Assembly: GCA_022453515.1 (NCBI GenBank)
Contig: JAJNNY010000078.1
Span: 62,001 to 126,000 of the forward strand
DNA: 64,000 nucleotides
Direction of reading: 5' to 3'
From: Astrocystis sublimbata
Lineage: Eukaryota > Ascomycota > Sordariomycetes > Xylariales > Xylariaceae
A model generated the notes under the pieces. It made no database searches, had not been told where the DNA came from, and was given only the letters and a program-made list of their open reading frames with translations. A program made the position numbers and the translations under genes. This document shows positions 11,832 through 25,290 of the stretch, in pieces. How positions within the stretch are numbered: position 1 is the stretch's first letter; the number at the start of each line of letters is the position of its first letter.

Positions 11832-14800
11832 TTATTGAGCATTGCCCTTCACGACTCGGTCATCGCTCTCGCGCTCTTCCGTATCGAGTCGTTTCCTCCA
11901 GTCCGCCAAGCTCTCGCTGAGCCCGATACCCGGGCCGTCGTCGTCTCGTTTGGGCGTCTCGAAATCGAATGCGTTAGAGAGGCGGTAGCTTTTGTTCCTC
12001 GTCTCCCAGTGGGATCGGAGCTGGTCGAGTTCGCTAGCCAGGTTCTCCAGGGCCGCACTGTTTCTAGCATTGCCGATCTCCTCGGGCCCGTATAGGCTCT
12101 CGGCTTCCGAGCTTTCCTGTCGGGCGTGGCCCTTGCCGTTCAAGATTGGAGCGTTTGAATTCGGATCCGAGTTCAACCTACTCCGTCGGCGGTAGTTGCC
12201 CACAGAGGTCTCGACTTGGTCGAGCAGAAGGTTGACCTTCTCTTCGGCTTCGTGGGCTCGTTTTTCAACCACGGCGTAATCTTGCTGCAACTGCTCAAGA
12301 TCCTTCTCTCGAGTGTTCAATTGCTGCCATAGGTCTTCACTGGACTTTGCGGCAGTATCGCGTTCGGTCTTGATGGTCCCGAGCTCCTTCTGTACTTTAG
12401 CAAGTTGCTGCTCCAGCTGTTGCGAGGATACTTTCATATCTTCTTGCAGCGCCTCAATCTTCTTCGTAAGCTCCGCGCGTTCGGCTTCCCACTCAGCTGC
12501 AGCTGCAGCTGATTCATCCGAAGCACCTGCTTTCGGCTCGAGGTCAAAGTTCTCGTTTTGCAAACGAGTATTTTCGGCCATGGACTTGGCTAGCTCCTCC
12601 TTCATCCGCTTAAGCATCTTCTCTGTGCCTTTCACATAATGAACCGCGGATTGATAGTCATCTTCGAGTTGCACTATGCGTTCACGATAAGCCGCCTCAT
12701 TCTCTTCAGATTGAGACTTGAATCGCTGTCGCGTCTCCTCATGCGCTGCAATGGCTTCGGCTAGTTGACGCTCGAGGTCCACAGCACGATTGACGTCGGG
12801 GGATTCTGTGCGAGATCCTGATCCTATACCCCGGACACGAGATAGGCCTGTTGGGCTGATGCCTCTTTCGTCCAGGATGTTCTTAAGCGTGTTGTACTGC
12901 ACAGTCATCGCGTTGGTTTCCAGTTGCTGACTTGCCAATTGATTCTTGAGATCCGTGTTCAAGGCTTGGAGGGTCTGAGTGTCCTTGAGGGCGGACTGCA
13001 GTTGTCTGCGAATGGTAACGCCCTCCCTGCTCGATTGCTCTTGGTATGCTTCAAGCCCTGCAATCCGCTCCTCAGCACTGCGGAGCTTATCAGCGGCCGC
13101 ATCAGCCTCTTGCTGATACTTCTTGACGAGGTTGTTGGAATCGCCAACTTGAGCCTGGAGAATAGTGATGCGCTCTGCACCAGCTTGGCTGACTCTGCCA
13201 GATTCGTTGTTCAGCTTGTCCAATCCAGAAAGTACGGCTTGACGGTGAGCTTGAGCCTCAGCTGCATTGCGTTCGGCAAGCTCTTCGGAATCCCGTAATC
13301 GCTGGGTGGCCAATTTCAATTCAGCTCCACGTGTCTCATGTTCAGTCCTGAGCTGTATTAGTTCTGACTCGGCCGCCTCGCGTTGAGACCTTTCGTCATC
13401 GTATTTCCTCTCAAGATGGTTCCTGATATCACTGGACATGGCCACAGCTTTACGTAATGAATCCAACGTGTCGGTTTCTTCTTTGTTGTTACCAGCAGCC
13501 TGGTTATACTTGGCCTCAAACTCATCCTTCTCAAGGATCAGGAGCTTGGTGGAGGCAGCTGATTCGGTGGCGAGTACGGATTGCTCTCGAGCTTCGCGCT
13601 GAGCCATGTGCAACTCGGCCCGCAGTCTCTCAATTTCCAAAGAAGTCTCTTGTTTATACGATTCCAGTTCGGTCATCCGCTTTTGTGTTGCACTGACCGT
13701 CTCATCCGCAAGTTGGCGTGCACGCTTTTCTGCCGCGAGGTCGTTACCAGCTCGTGACATGTTGTTCTGAAGCTCCTTCTGGAAGTTCAAGGCTGCAGCA
13801 AGCTTCCTGCTCATCTCAGCACCGTGCTCGGCGGGATCGGCACCGCGTTCCGTCTCGCTCGGTGATGCGCTTGCTATGCTTCCGTTGTGGGCTGCTATCC
13901 TTGCTTTAGCATAGACGGCTTCTCGAATTGCTGTGTCACGTTGTCTTTCAGCCTCCGCAATCTGCTTCGCTGCGAGAATGGCTTGCTTGTCTACCGAACT
14001 CTGGACGTTCGCCAGCTCTTGTCGCATGGCTAGAAGAGCTTCGATGAGAGGCTTGTCTTCGTCATCGAACGTCTCGGTTGCTCGTCCCTCAAGCGCCGGA
14101 CTAAGCGCGAGGTTTGATGTGTATCCGGATTTACGAGCCAACTCAAGCTCTGACGCGTACCATGCATTTTTATTGCGCACGGTATCTAGCTCCTTCAACA
14201 ACGCAACAGTCTGCGAGTTTCTATTAGAGACCCTTCGTGACAAAGGATTGCTTGTTTGACGAGTGGGCGGGGGAGGAGATGCAGGCCTGTTCGCAACACT
14301 CTTAAGAGCTGGTTCGGTACTGCTATCGACTGAGCCTTGGCCTTGTCGAGTCGGCTTGGGCTTAGGTGCTTCGGAAATGTTGTCTGTCCTCGACGCACTC
14401 CTAGGTTGCTGGTTCGGCGTCCTGCGACCATTGGCACTCGGACTCTCCTCTTTGATGCCTTCTCGGGAGATTGGCGATTGCGTAAGACTGGCTGCAGAAT
14501 TCGCACCAGACCCGGCGGCTTCTCTTTCTATCCTCTCAATCGACGTGTTTTTCAATCGTCGAGTTGCGCCAGTGGTGTCAACAGTCGGTCGCGGGGGTTG
14601 TCCCTGAGGCGGTGGCCCAGAAGGCGTCGAGGTTCCTGCTGCGCGTGGGAGTTTCGAAATTCCGTTACTAAGAGGCGGTCCGCTCATGTCCACTCCGCCT
14701 GGTCCCCTAGCAGTAGGGCTCGCCGGACCACCAGCAAACCTTCTGGGATCTGGCCCATTCGAGCCCTCGCGCGAGGGTGGCCCGCGAGCGGAGGAAGATT

Positions 14801-16411
14801 CGCCGCTAGGTCTCCTCGCCTGTTGTGATTTTTGTGTAGTAGACTGTATTTGAGCATCGTTGGGATAGCGGATCTTAGTCGTATCGAGAATGTAGATAAG
14901 TGACAAGTCGTTGACTGAACTTGTATCGGAGCTCGGTTCTCCTCCGAGGACAACAATGGATTTGCCCACACCCGTCATGCTATGACCAGACCGCGGAGAG
15001 GGTGTTGGTCCCATGTTCTGGAAGGTATACCAACGACGCGAGGAGATGCGAAAGGCGGCTAAATCCCCCAGATCATCCCCAACCTTACCACGACCGCCGA
15101 AGATATACATCACGTCGTCTATGAGAGCAGCGGAATGGCCCTCACGCGGTGAGGGTATATAGCCAATGCAGTCCAACTGGGACCATGAATTCGAAGGAGG
15201 ATCATAGCACCACACATCGTTAAACCATACCTGGCCGTTTGTGCCACCAAAACTGTGTCGCTGTCAGCATATGCATGTTCGGTAAAGCTAAGGCAGGTAT
15301 CAGGGGTTCTTACAGATACATCCTATCGTTGTAGGTAATCATGGAATGATTGGTCCTCGGGGGCGGCACCTTTCCGTTTGGTGGCGCATCCAACTCGGTA
15401 CTTTCGATCAGGATTTCCCAACGGTTATTAGGCATCTGCAGTTGGTTCAAGTCGAATGCAGCAAGATCATTCATGAAGAAACCCTCAACCTGACCACCGA
15501 AAATGTAGATTTTCGATCCCACAATGTTCAACGAATGACCGTATCGGCCTGATGGTCTTGGCCCAGCAGGTAATGCTCTGGACCATTGTCTCGTGGCTGC
15601 AAGAATTAGTCCATGTTGCTAATGACGACAAACCAAGATGAGGGGAGAAAATGAGTCTGATATGGGAGGGAATGTGAGATGGACTCGTACATGTGTTGAG
15701 GAGATACAGAGTCTCGTCCAAGACATCTGTCTCGTCGATCTTGGTATCTCCACCGTAGACGATGAATGCGTTGCCTACTAGCAGAGCTGCATGACCAACC
15801 CTCGGGCCCGGTGCCTCGCCGGTCGTCGCAAGAGGATAGCACGACAGGTTGCCAGCCGCTTCCACAATCCACAAATCCCCCTTCACCGTCGAGCTGTTGA
15901 TCAAGCCACCCATGATGTAGACGTCGCCCTCCTTGGAGGAAATCGAGTTGACGGCAGCGCCATATCGTGGAAAGGGACTGGGCACATTCGAGGTGAAGGT
16001 CAAGCGGTGTTGCGACCATGGATATAACGACGACTTCACATTCTGTTGAGGTGCATTACGGAACTGCGATGGAGCGCCTGTTAGCCACGACGTGCACAGC
16101 CAGCCGGGTCAGGATTTGATGGCACCTACGGGTAAATCACTCATCTGTTGCGGTTGCATTTGTTGCGACTGGTCCTGCTGAGCATTTGGCTGCATGCTCT
16201 GCTGCTGGGCCGCCCGTCGCACGGCATATTTGTCGACATCGGGACTCCCACCAACCTCGTCTAAGGAATTCAGGCTACCCGTAGGCGTAGATCGTGAGTG
16301 TTTCTCGTCTCTGGCTACACGCGCGGCCTGGCCCTGGGCCGCGGGGGGAGGGCCATCTCGACTTGATAGATTCCTATCCTGATTCTTCTTGGATTTGAAA
16401 AGAAACGCCAT
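11832..16411 (-). CDS. tea1: Kelch-repeat and coiled-coil cell-end marker, Tea1/TeaA/Kel1 type
   Basis: Polarity factor that in fission yeast and Aspergillus rides microtubule plus ends to the cell tip and helps position growth. Exons on the minus strand: first exon from 16411, then 16077-15691, 15596-15314 and 15252-11832; about 1453 residues. The N-terminus is Gln-rich and disordered. Six Kelch blades follow at roughly residues 100-430, for example IMGGLINSSTVKGDLW, YGGDTKIDETD, IFGGQVEGFFMNDL, FGGTNGQVWFNDVW, IFGGRGKVGDDLGD and VLGGEPSSD. Then comes a Ser/Pro-rich linker, and from about residue 660 to 1370 a long heptad-rich coiled coil. The end of exon 1 is uncertain. Reading frame demands a phase 1 donor, met by GTGATT at 16140 (63-base intron) or GTGCCA at 16125 (48 bases); the better-looking GTAGGT at 16129 breaks the frame. 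The role is inferred from the family. Confidence 0.92.
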
Positions 16412-19400
16412 ATCGGAACCACTGCCGGACCCCCAGACGGGATCTCAGCCAACTATCGAGTCAAGGCCGATTACTTGTTGCGCGGGAGCGGGGACGCCAG
16501 ATGGACAGTGTCACTTGCCAGTGCCTATCTGGAAGCAGCGGACTACGCCGTCGACTATTGAATGGCGGGACGTCGAGGTGAGCGAAATGAGCGGTATGGC
16601 TTGGGTTACTACCAGCGACGAGGTGACGTTCGTGGTGGTGTTTCGGCGGTTGAGCAGAACTTCAAGTCCAAGCCCTGGATCATTGATGCGAGTCCGGGCT
16701 GTGTGGTGTCGGCTGCCTCGTAGTCGGGACCGAACGGGCGCAACTACAAGGCTATGCGATGCGAGTGAGGTACACGACGTGACGATGCGAGCAGATGCGA
16801 GTAGTCGCAAATGAGAAACCAATCGAGTTAGATGATTTTCGAACGCTAAGAGCAGGATGCACTGAATGGTGTTTCGAAACAAAAAAGCGACGGGGAATGG
16901 CTGGGTATTCGGTGGTGATTAACGTAGAGGGATGGTCGAGCCCAGATGGTCCGTGGGCGTGTGCGGGTGACGTGCTGTTTGTTGCTCAGTCGCTCGCGTG
17001 ACGGCGTGGAGCGGCGGGACGAGATGCACGATGCAAGATGGGAGTATGGGAATATGGACAACGGTAAATCAGGAGGCGGGATGGGAGGATCGTGGCGGAT
17101 TGGGCGAGTTAGTTAGGAGAGAGGTCGGCGGCGAGGTTGGTAGGCACTGGGCAGTAGTAGGCACAGTAGGCTGGCTGTAGGTAGAACGGCTGGGATTGCG
17201 ACAATTTTCCCAAATTTCAGCGGCGCCAGACGGGCAGGGTCGGGCATTGGCTGGGCGACGCTATTGGGGGCCGTGGTCCCCTGGGAGTAGTGGAATAATG
17301 GACGGGTTCTAGCGTGTGTTCTGCGTGGGCAGCACTTCTCTGCTGCACGCGCTTTTGGCGATTGATTGATTGATCCCACTGCGCGCTACCACTTCCAGCG
17401 GTGCCGTAGCGTGGACGGAGCACTTAGAATTGCGATGGGTACTTTGGCGCACAGCAGGTTTGGCGGGGTGCGTCAAGTACCTGTCATCTCGTCGCTTGCC
17501 TTCATGGTGCCTTCCAAGCATCCAAGGTCCTCTCATCTCGACCCACCTTGCTAGGTGCGCAGGGCCATCTTTAAGGGCCCGGGATTCAGGGGTCATCTAC
17601 CCCCGTTCAAAAAACGGAGTGCAGGTTGTGGTCCTTGCAGATACCTTCCCTTCCTTCTTAGCCGAATGTCGCAGATCTGTGATTCGTCCAATGTTTTCAA
17701 CGCTTGCCCCGAACCAGCTAGCTGTCTGGCTGGTGCAGCAGCCTGTACATTGACGGAGCCTCGAGATCCACACCCTCGTGAAGTCGGCAGGGCGGCCGGA
17801 CAGGGGAAAGGTCTTGGATGCAAACTGGAGGGAAAGCGACGCCGGAAGAAGTACGGATATGTTCAACGCTGAGAGATTGCAAGGGAACGTCTCAGGGCTG
17901 ACGAAATCGAGACGAATAGTCCACTACGTAGTCCTATACATATGGCATGTTATAGATGTTGTCATGGTATACACTTTCGGTTCGGCTGGGTCAAAATTCG
18001 TTTCTCGTCGACCACAACCACTCATCGACATCGAAACGAAATGGGAGGTCTTTCCCTTCTGGCCCATCTTTAGCCCGACCGACTATCGTGAACCCAACTT
18101 CAACATCACGTACTATTCAAGTTCCCAACCTAAGTGCGCGCGCGTGTTGTTTTTAGATCGTATACTCGTAGACAGCTTACCATTCACGTAAAGTGGCAGA
18201 ATCGACGCAGGAACATAATGACTCGCAGGACTTGAACGTCTCTAAATAGCTTTAGCGTAGCATTATACTAAATCAGGTATCGAAGTTGACCAGCCTCACA
18301 AGTCATTTGATAGGCTGCCAGCCACGCCGGCTAAGACCGTGAATTCAGACGAGACTTACAAACGCATCCTCGTTGGCGATCAGGAAGAATCTCAGATGGC
18401 CACGCCCAACCTTTCTTTTCTTTGCCTCTGTTCATCAACTTTGGCAAATGTAGTACAGTATGGTCGGCTTAGCACTCACTCGTGGGGCCACCTACCACAC
18501 GTTCGCCAAGCTTCTGCTACATCTCCCACATGGCTGTGAACCGTTTCATTAGAGGAAAGATGTTTTCCATGACACGGAATTCCGTAATTCCCCATTACCT
18601 AGACCTGTCTCCTGGGACCTCCAAATAGATTCTGGATCGATCGATGCGAGGATGGTTATGGCTGAATATAGCAATTTCGAAGATTGCCGATCTCTTTTTC
18701 TTCTGAGAATTACCAAGTACCTGATGTGGCACGCCTGCTTGTTCAACGTGACATACTTATTATACTCATATTGAATTTGTCTTAAAAATCAAATAAGGAC
18801 CTCGAATCATAAAAAAGACTGACAGACGTTGGTGCGTATCACTTTACCTCGTCAGGTAATTAATGCCGGATGTCAGATCTGCCCGATTCTTGTTGTTCGA
18901 TTTCTGTTGTACGCAGTATTCTTGTCGAATGATTGATAGGCCGGACGTCTCGGTCTCAGCCTATCAAGCGCGACGAGATGCCTACTTAAGTAGGTAAGGC
19001 AAGGTGGTATCGCGCACCAAAGATTGCCGAATCTAGCGCAATATACATCACACTCGGATGGATGTTATATCCAACCACCGACATGGTCCCACGCTCGCCA
19101 CGGTGTGTCAAGATGACTAGCGAACTAGTGCCGACAAAGTCCCTCCCAGAAGTCAAACTCGGGCTAAGTATGTCCAATGATGTATTGCCTCAGGGCACCT
19201 CATCGTAATTCCCATCTACTCGACCACAGCGATTTGGGTGTTCCTCTCGAAGATTCAATCTGATTCAGATGATGAATGTCACGCGCGAGCGATCGCTCCC
19301 TCGGGAGGTATGTGTAGGTAGATGGTTGGCCCGCGCTCGGTAGATGGATTCATCTAATGTTAATTGGTAACAGTATGATCACATTGGTGCGACTTGGGCT

Positions 19401-20620
19401 CCCGAAGTCAGCATCACATGCTTGGACGGTGGTGCGTGCCGTCAGCATTGTACAAAGGAGTTGGTTGTCCTGCCCAGACATGGTGGCAATTTCGACGGTC
19501 GACACATGGCAATTAATGGCTTTGTTAGTTCTGGGTTGGCGCAACTTGTTAAATTTTGCTTGAAGTATAAGGTAACTAGAAGTTGCATTGTTTATCATCC
19601 GACGCTGCCCGTTCAGCGCATTATTTTCATGTTGCCATCCGAGCCTCAGGCTGGGTGTTGAGCAAACAAGCCAAGCGGGTGTACTCAATAAAAAAACGAA
19701 TGGCCCGATTACACCGGGCTCAGTGCGACGTCTAGCGGGTGTCTCGCGAGCGCAGGCGGCCATTGGTTCGTGGGGCTGGCGTTGGTGTTGGTGTGGTGGG
19801 CTGGCTTGGGTCTTTTGGGTCGGGTTGGATGGTGGCTGCAGTCGCATGCAACTCAGACTGACGTCTCGCTCCAAGACCCTGACACCAGGGCTAAAGTGCT
19901 ACCATCCATCAACGCAGCTGGTGTTTCTATCCATCCGATACTACGTAGGGCTTCTATTTGTAGTGCGAGGCTGCCTACGAAGCTGCCGGGCGACCGGGCT
20001 TGGGTCCCGAGCACTTGACTTGATGCTCACCGACTTAAGTAAGCTTATTTGATCCCGGCTCCAAGTTCCAACAGGTTGAGTTGATGTAAGAAAGAGACTC
20101 GAGGTGGGTGGGCTCGGGGTGGCATGCACTAGGAAGATCAGGTACCTACGTTTGTACATGCTAAAGTGGGGGCGAGGAAGGTCGGCAGCACCGACAGCAC
20201 CGACCCGGATACCTACGCATACCTCCTGCCTCACGCACGCCTACCTACCTACCTCTGGTAACCGAGCTCAGCTGGATGCCTGGGCAGGTACGTTCAACCT
20301 CCAGACCGACTGCCCATCTTCTCCAGGGCTGTCCGCCAGCTTCTCTCCTCTGCATCGCAACACTCGATACCGCCTACGTAACTTTGTTACCCTTCGCTCT
20401 TCGACATTGTTGGTCGTTGCCCATGCGTCTGCATCAGCCATAGGGGGTAGCTTGCTGCCCTTCTGCGCGAATAGCTGACCTGCCTGCCAAACCACCAACA
20501 GCAAACAGCCGAACTGCCCAGACCGACCTTCAAACGAAACCAAACCCTCGCCCTGCGCATCGCGTCTTCGTTTACGTACCTGTGTCTTCTGGATCGCAAT
20601 AGTAGTCTTTCACCACCATA
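16412..20620. other. 4.2 kb divergent promoter region between tea1-like and KOG1
   Basis: The two flanking genes are transcribed away from each other, so this stretch holds both promoters and 5' untranslated regions. Open frames inside (for example 16511-16882 minus, 17778-18191 plus, 19350-19874 minus) show no family match or codon bias. I see no RNA gene, transposon or long repeat. The last 300 bases before KOG1 are pyrimidine-rich, common upstream of fungal start sites. Confidence 0.55.
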
Positions 20621-23600
20621 ATGACGGCTGCTACGGCGCAACACTACCGTCAACCCCCCTACTCTCCCCACCATCGCCCGCCGCCGTTGCATGCTTCGTC
20701 ATCCTCCGGGCCGCAGACTGGTTCGTCGTCTGCATATCGCACCGAGAACCTCGCTTATGCTGCTGTCACAGACGCGCCGCTGCAATCCGCGCAGCGACCC
20801 ACGCGCAACAACATAGACTCGGCCCCGCCTAGCGCTGCTACCTCGTCACGCGTACGCCTCGATAGCATGGCTACCATGGCTGCCACAGAGCTCGACAACG
20901 GCCATCATCCTGTCCTGCCGCTGAGGAAGCGCGCCACCGAACCCATGAACGGCCGACCCGACAGCGCCGACGACGCCAGCAGCGACTCCGGCCCCAGAGC
21001 CTTGGGAAAGCAGAAACTCTCCATCATAACCTCCCATGATGACGGCGCCAATGGCCGCGCCGTCCGGCCGAAGCCACCTCTTATGCGATCCAAGAGTGAC
21101 TATGCCCCCAGACGCGACGAACCAACACCCCTGGATGACGAGGTCTTTGAATGGGGTGCACGCCATGGTTTTGAGGATCACTACCAGTCCGAAGATATAA
21201 TCACACAATTGGCGAGTGTGAGTGAACCTGCGCCTGCAACTGTCTCCTAATCTCTCTCATTATTTCTATGTTTGGCACTATTTACCAGTTCTCGCAGTCA
21301 AGATGGACTAGACTTGGCCTGCCCGGACGCATTGCACATTGTACATTGCTGACATGGACTAGAATTGGTATATGTACTTCACCGACAAACGTCACGAGAC
21401 GACCGGGCAGCCGAAGGAGCCACAGTACAAGATTGAGGATTGGCGTATGAGGGATCGCTTAAAAACCGTCTCGGCCGCTCTCGCTGTCTGTCTCAACATA
21501 GGCGTCGAGCCCCCGGATCAGCTGAAAACCAGTCCGGGTGCTAAACTCGAAGCCTGGCAGGATCCTTTCGTCCCGCCAGCACCCAAGGCCCTCGAGAGCA
21601 TAGGCAAGTCCCTTCAGGCGCAGTACGAGAACATCTCCGTTCGCACACGATACAAGCAGTACCTGGACCCCTCCATCGAAGAAACTAAGAAGTTCTGCAT
21701 GTCCCTTCGGAGGAACGCGAAGGACGAGCGAGTGTTGCTGCATTACAACGGCCACGGTGTGCCGAAACCAACGGCATCGGGTGAGATTTGGGTTTTCAAT
21801 AAGAACTATACTCAGTACATTCCCATATCATTGTACGACCTCCAGCTGTGGCTGCAGTCCCCCACTGTCTTTGTCTGGGATTGCTCGGAAGCTGGTAACA
21901 TACTCACCAACTATCCTCGCTTCGTGGAGAAACACCAGGAGGAGGAGGAGGCCGCGGCGGCTGCCGACCCGAACTACGAAAAGGCCAAATACGACTCGTA
22001 TCTTCACCTAGCAGCATGTGGCGTCAAGGAGAATCTCCCGACAAATCCTTTGCTACCGGCCGACCTGTTCACGGCGTGCCTCACCACCCCTATCGAGATG
22101 GCACTGTGGTTCTTCGTGTTACAGAACCCCCTCAAGACAAATCTAACGCCGGAGCGAGCCAAGAAGCTCCCCGGCCGGTTGCAGGAGCGTCGGACTCCGC
22201 TCGGAGAACTCAACTGGATTTTCACTGCCATCACCGACACCATCGCCTGGACCTCTCTCCCTCGCCAGCTTTTCCGCAAGTTCTTCCGGCAAGATCTGAT
22301 GGTTGCCGCCCTCTTCCGCAATTTTATCCTTGCCCAGAGGATCATGATGGTCTACGGATGCCACCCTCAATCATACCCAGCACTACCGGATACCCATCAG
22401 CATCCTTTGTGGGAGAGCTGGGACCTGGCGGTTGATCTAGCCCTAGCCCAACTACCGATGCTGGAGAAGAAGGAGACGGACGGCATTGACTACGAATATC
22501 AGAGCTCGACTTTCTTCGCCGAGCAGCTGACCGCCTTCGAGGTCTACCTTGCCCGAGGTGACGCCTTGTTGCAGAAGCCACCAGAGCAGCTTCCTGTCGT
22601 TTTACAGGTGCTGCTCAGCCAGCAACACCGTGTTCGCGCTCTCATCCTGCTTGGCAGGTTTCTGGACTTAGGACCCTGGGCCGTTCAACTCGCTCTGAGC
22701 ATAGGCATATTTCCTTACGTTTTAAAGCTTCTACAGTCAGCTGCATCGGAGTTGAAACCAGTCATGGTCTTCATCTGGACCCGTGTTCTCGCTGTCGACA
22801 TTACCTGTCAGCCAGACCTGATCAAAGACAGTGGCTACAATTATTTTGCGCAAATACTCAAACCGTCGGAAAGCCTGCCGGTCTCTAATATCGCCGAGCA
22901 CAAGGCAATGTGCGCATTCGTGCTCGCAATGCTGTGCAAGGGCTACAAGCCTGGTCAAGTCGTTTGTAATCAAACTGAGGTCATGAGTTACTGCTTGTCT
23001 CATCTCACCAACGATGAAAACCCACTGCTTCGACAATGGGCGTGCCTCTGCATCAGCCAGCTGTGGCATGATCTTCCCGATGCAAAATGGAGAGGTATCA
23101 GAGAGAACGCTCCCATGAAATTGTCGACGCTTACCAAGGACGCCACCCCTGAGGTCAGAGCGGCTGTTGTGCACGCGATGACGACCTTCTTGGGCATACC
23201 TGATCTAACTGACGAGGTAGCCCGGATCGAGGAATCCATTGCTTGGACACTACTTGATGTGGCTAACGATGGAAGTCCACTTGTCCGGACAGAATTGCTA
23301 GTGTTCCTCTCCAATTTCGTACTTCGCTACGAAAATAAATTCATGGTGGCGGCTTTCGACCACATAGTAGAGGAGAAGGAATATGCTGCTCATCTCCGAG
23401 CCGAAAGCGCCTCTCATCATACATCCCTCGAGAACCGGGATGATGATGTCAATGCTCAACCTGCCGCGCAAGGCTTGTCGTCCAACACAGTGTTTGCAGC
23501 CTGCTGGAAGCACATTCTTGTCCTTACCGTTGATCCTCACCCAACAGTCCAACGAGATGCTGCAATTATTGTCGACTATGTACACAACGCGTTGATGAAC

Positions 23601-25290
23601 TCGGCTGTCGGTTCCCAAGCCCAGAGTTTAGCTGACCAGATCTACAAGCAATCGCAGAGGGCTAGAAACCACAAGAAGCAGTCATCTACATCACGCAACA
23701 GCGTCATTGGCGCAGCAACTCCTTACATGCAGCCAAATGATTCCTCTACTAGCTTGTTAAAGCGAACTGCTAGCCTCTTGTTTCAGATACCAAGCATGGG
23801 TATGTGGGGTAACGAGGACAGGATGGTTAATTCGAATACATCGCCGTCTCCTGATCTTAAGCGCAATCTTTCCCAGAAACTTCGAAACCCAGCTGATCGA
23901 GCTGCCCCGCCTGAGCAGAACGATCTGGCATACGTTCCAGCTCACTACCATGTGGCTGACGAACCGGTATCCGGTGGTTTCCAGGCGCGCAAACTAGAAG
24001 AGCCACCTACGCTACCTTTAACGAGCACCTTCCTGGACTGGTCCATCGAGTATTTCCGTGAACCCCAAATGAAACCTAGCGAGGCCGAAGAACCCGGCAG
24101 TACAGATTACAACGAGCGTCTTTGGAGACGCTCTCGCAATGAAGCTATTCTAAGAGAGACGCAACCCCAGAAACAGTATGCCGGGAGCCATAGGTGGAAC
24201 AACCAGCTTTGTATAATGAATAACGGTGCTCAGCCGACCAAGATGACATTCCACCAGTTCGAAGACCACCTTGCCGTTGCCGACGACAGCAACACGGTTG
24301 ACGTGTGGGATTGGAAGAAGCAAAACAAACTACATCGATTTTCCAACGGCAACCCCGAGGGCTCCAAGATTAGTGACATGAAGTTCATCAACGAGGACGA
24401 CACCGCGTTCCTGATGACCGGGTCATCCGACGGTGTGCTACGGATCTACCGAAACTACGATTCCGCCAAGACCATCGAGCTCGCAGCCGCCTGGAGGGCG
24501 CTTACCCACATGGTTCCAAGCAACGTCAACTCTGGCATGGTGTTCGACTGGCAACAAGTCAAGGGCAGAGTTCTCGTCGCAGGGGACGTCCGCGTGATCC
24601 GGGTATGGGCCGCGGCATCGGAGACGTGCGTCGCAGACATACCTGCTCGCTCGGGATCGTGCGTCACCTCGCTGACATCCGATCAAATGACGGGCGACAT
24701 ATTCGTCGCTGGCTTCGGCGACGGCGCTGTGCGGGTTTTCGACACCCGCTTACGGCCGCAGGAGTCGATGGTCAAGAAATGGAAAGATGATTCCAATAAT
24801 AAACAGTGGATACAAAACGTCCACATGCAGCGTGGCGGCCAACGAGAGCTGCTTTCCGCAAGCCGTAATGGGAAAGTCAAGCTCTGGGATATCAGAATGG
24901 ATAACCCGTTACGCGTCATCCAGGCCTCGAGAGATACGCTCAGGACAGCTAGTACGCATGAGCATCTACCCGTCTTCTCAGTGTAAGTAAAGTTTTCCGT
25001 TTCATGTATGCCGGCAAAGATCCGGATGTTTGGTACTGAGATGCTAACGTTTTCCTCGATATAGCGGTACATCGGCCCACACAGTCAAAGTATTCAACTT
25101 CGACGGCAACGAGCTCTCGAGAATGGAGCCGTACTCGAGTTTCCTCCAGCAGAGCCGCGGCGCCCCCATCGCGACCACGGCGTTCCATCCCCACCGCATG
25201 ATTCTGGGATGTGCTGCACGGGGCGATCATCACATCAATCTCTTTACTTGCGCGAGCGAGAAGCAAGATGCGTTCCTCACTTCGATTTAG
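20621..25290 (+). CDS. KOG1: KOG1/Raptor, WD-repeat subunit of TORC1
   Basis: Scaffold subunit that brings substrates to TOR kinase in TORC1 at the vacuole, linking nutrient state to growth. Exons 20621-21217, 21363-24982 and 25065-25290 give 1480 residues. The first 190 residues are disordered and Ser/Pro/Ala-rich. The raptor N-terminal conserved, caspase-like domain spans about residues 200-420, with HYNGHGVPKPT near 326 and VWDCSEAGNIL near 372, where the caspase-fold dyad would sit. A helical armadillo/HEAT region follows (about 430-800). The C-terminal seven-bladed WD40 domain runs from about 1150 to the end, with blades such as LAVADDSNTVDVWDW and KVKLWDIRM. Introns are 145 and 82 bases; the last exon completes the final blade (GTSAHTVKVFNFDGNEL). 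Length fits the fungal family. Identity is certain; function is by homology. Confidence 0.97.
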
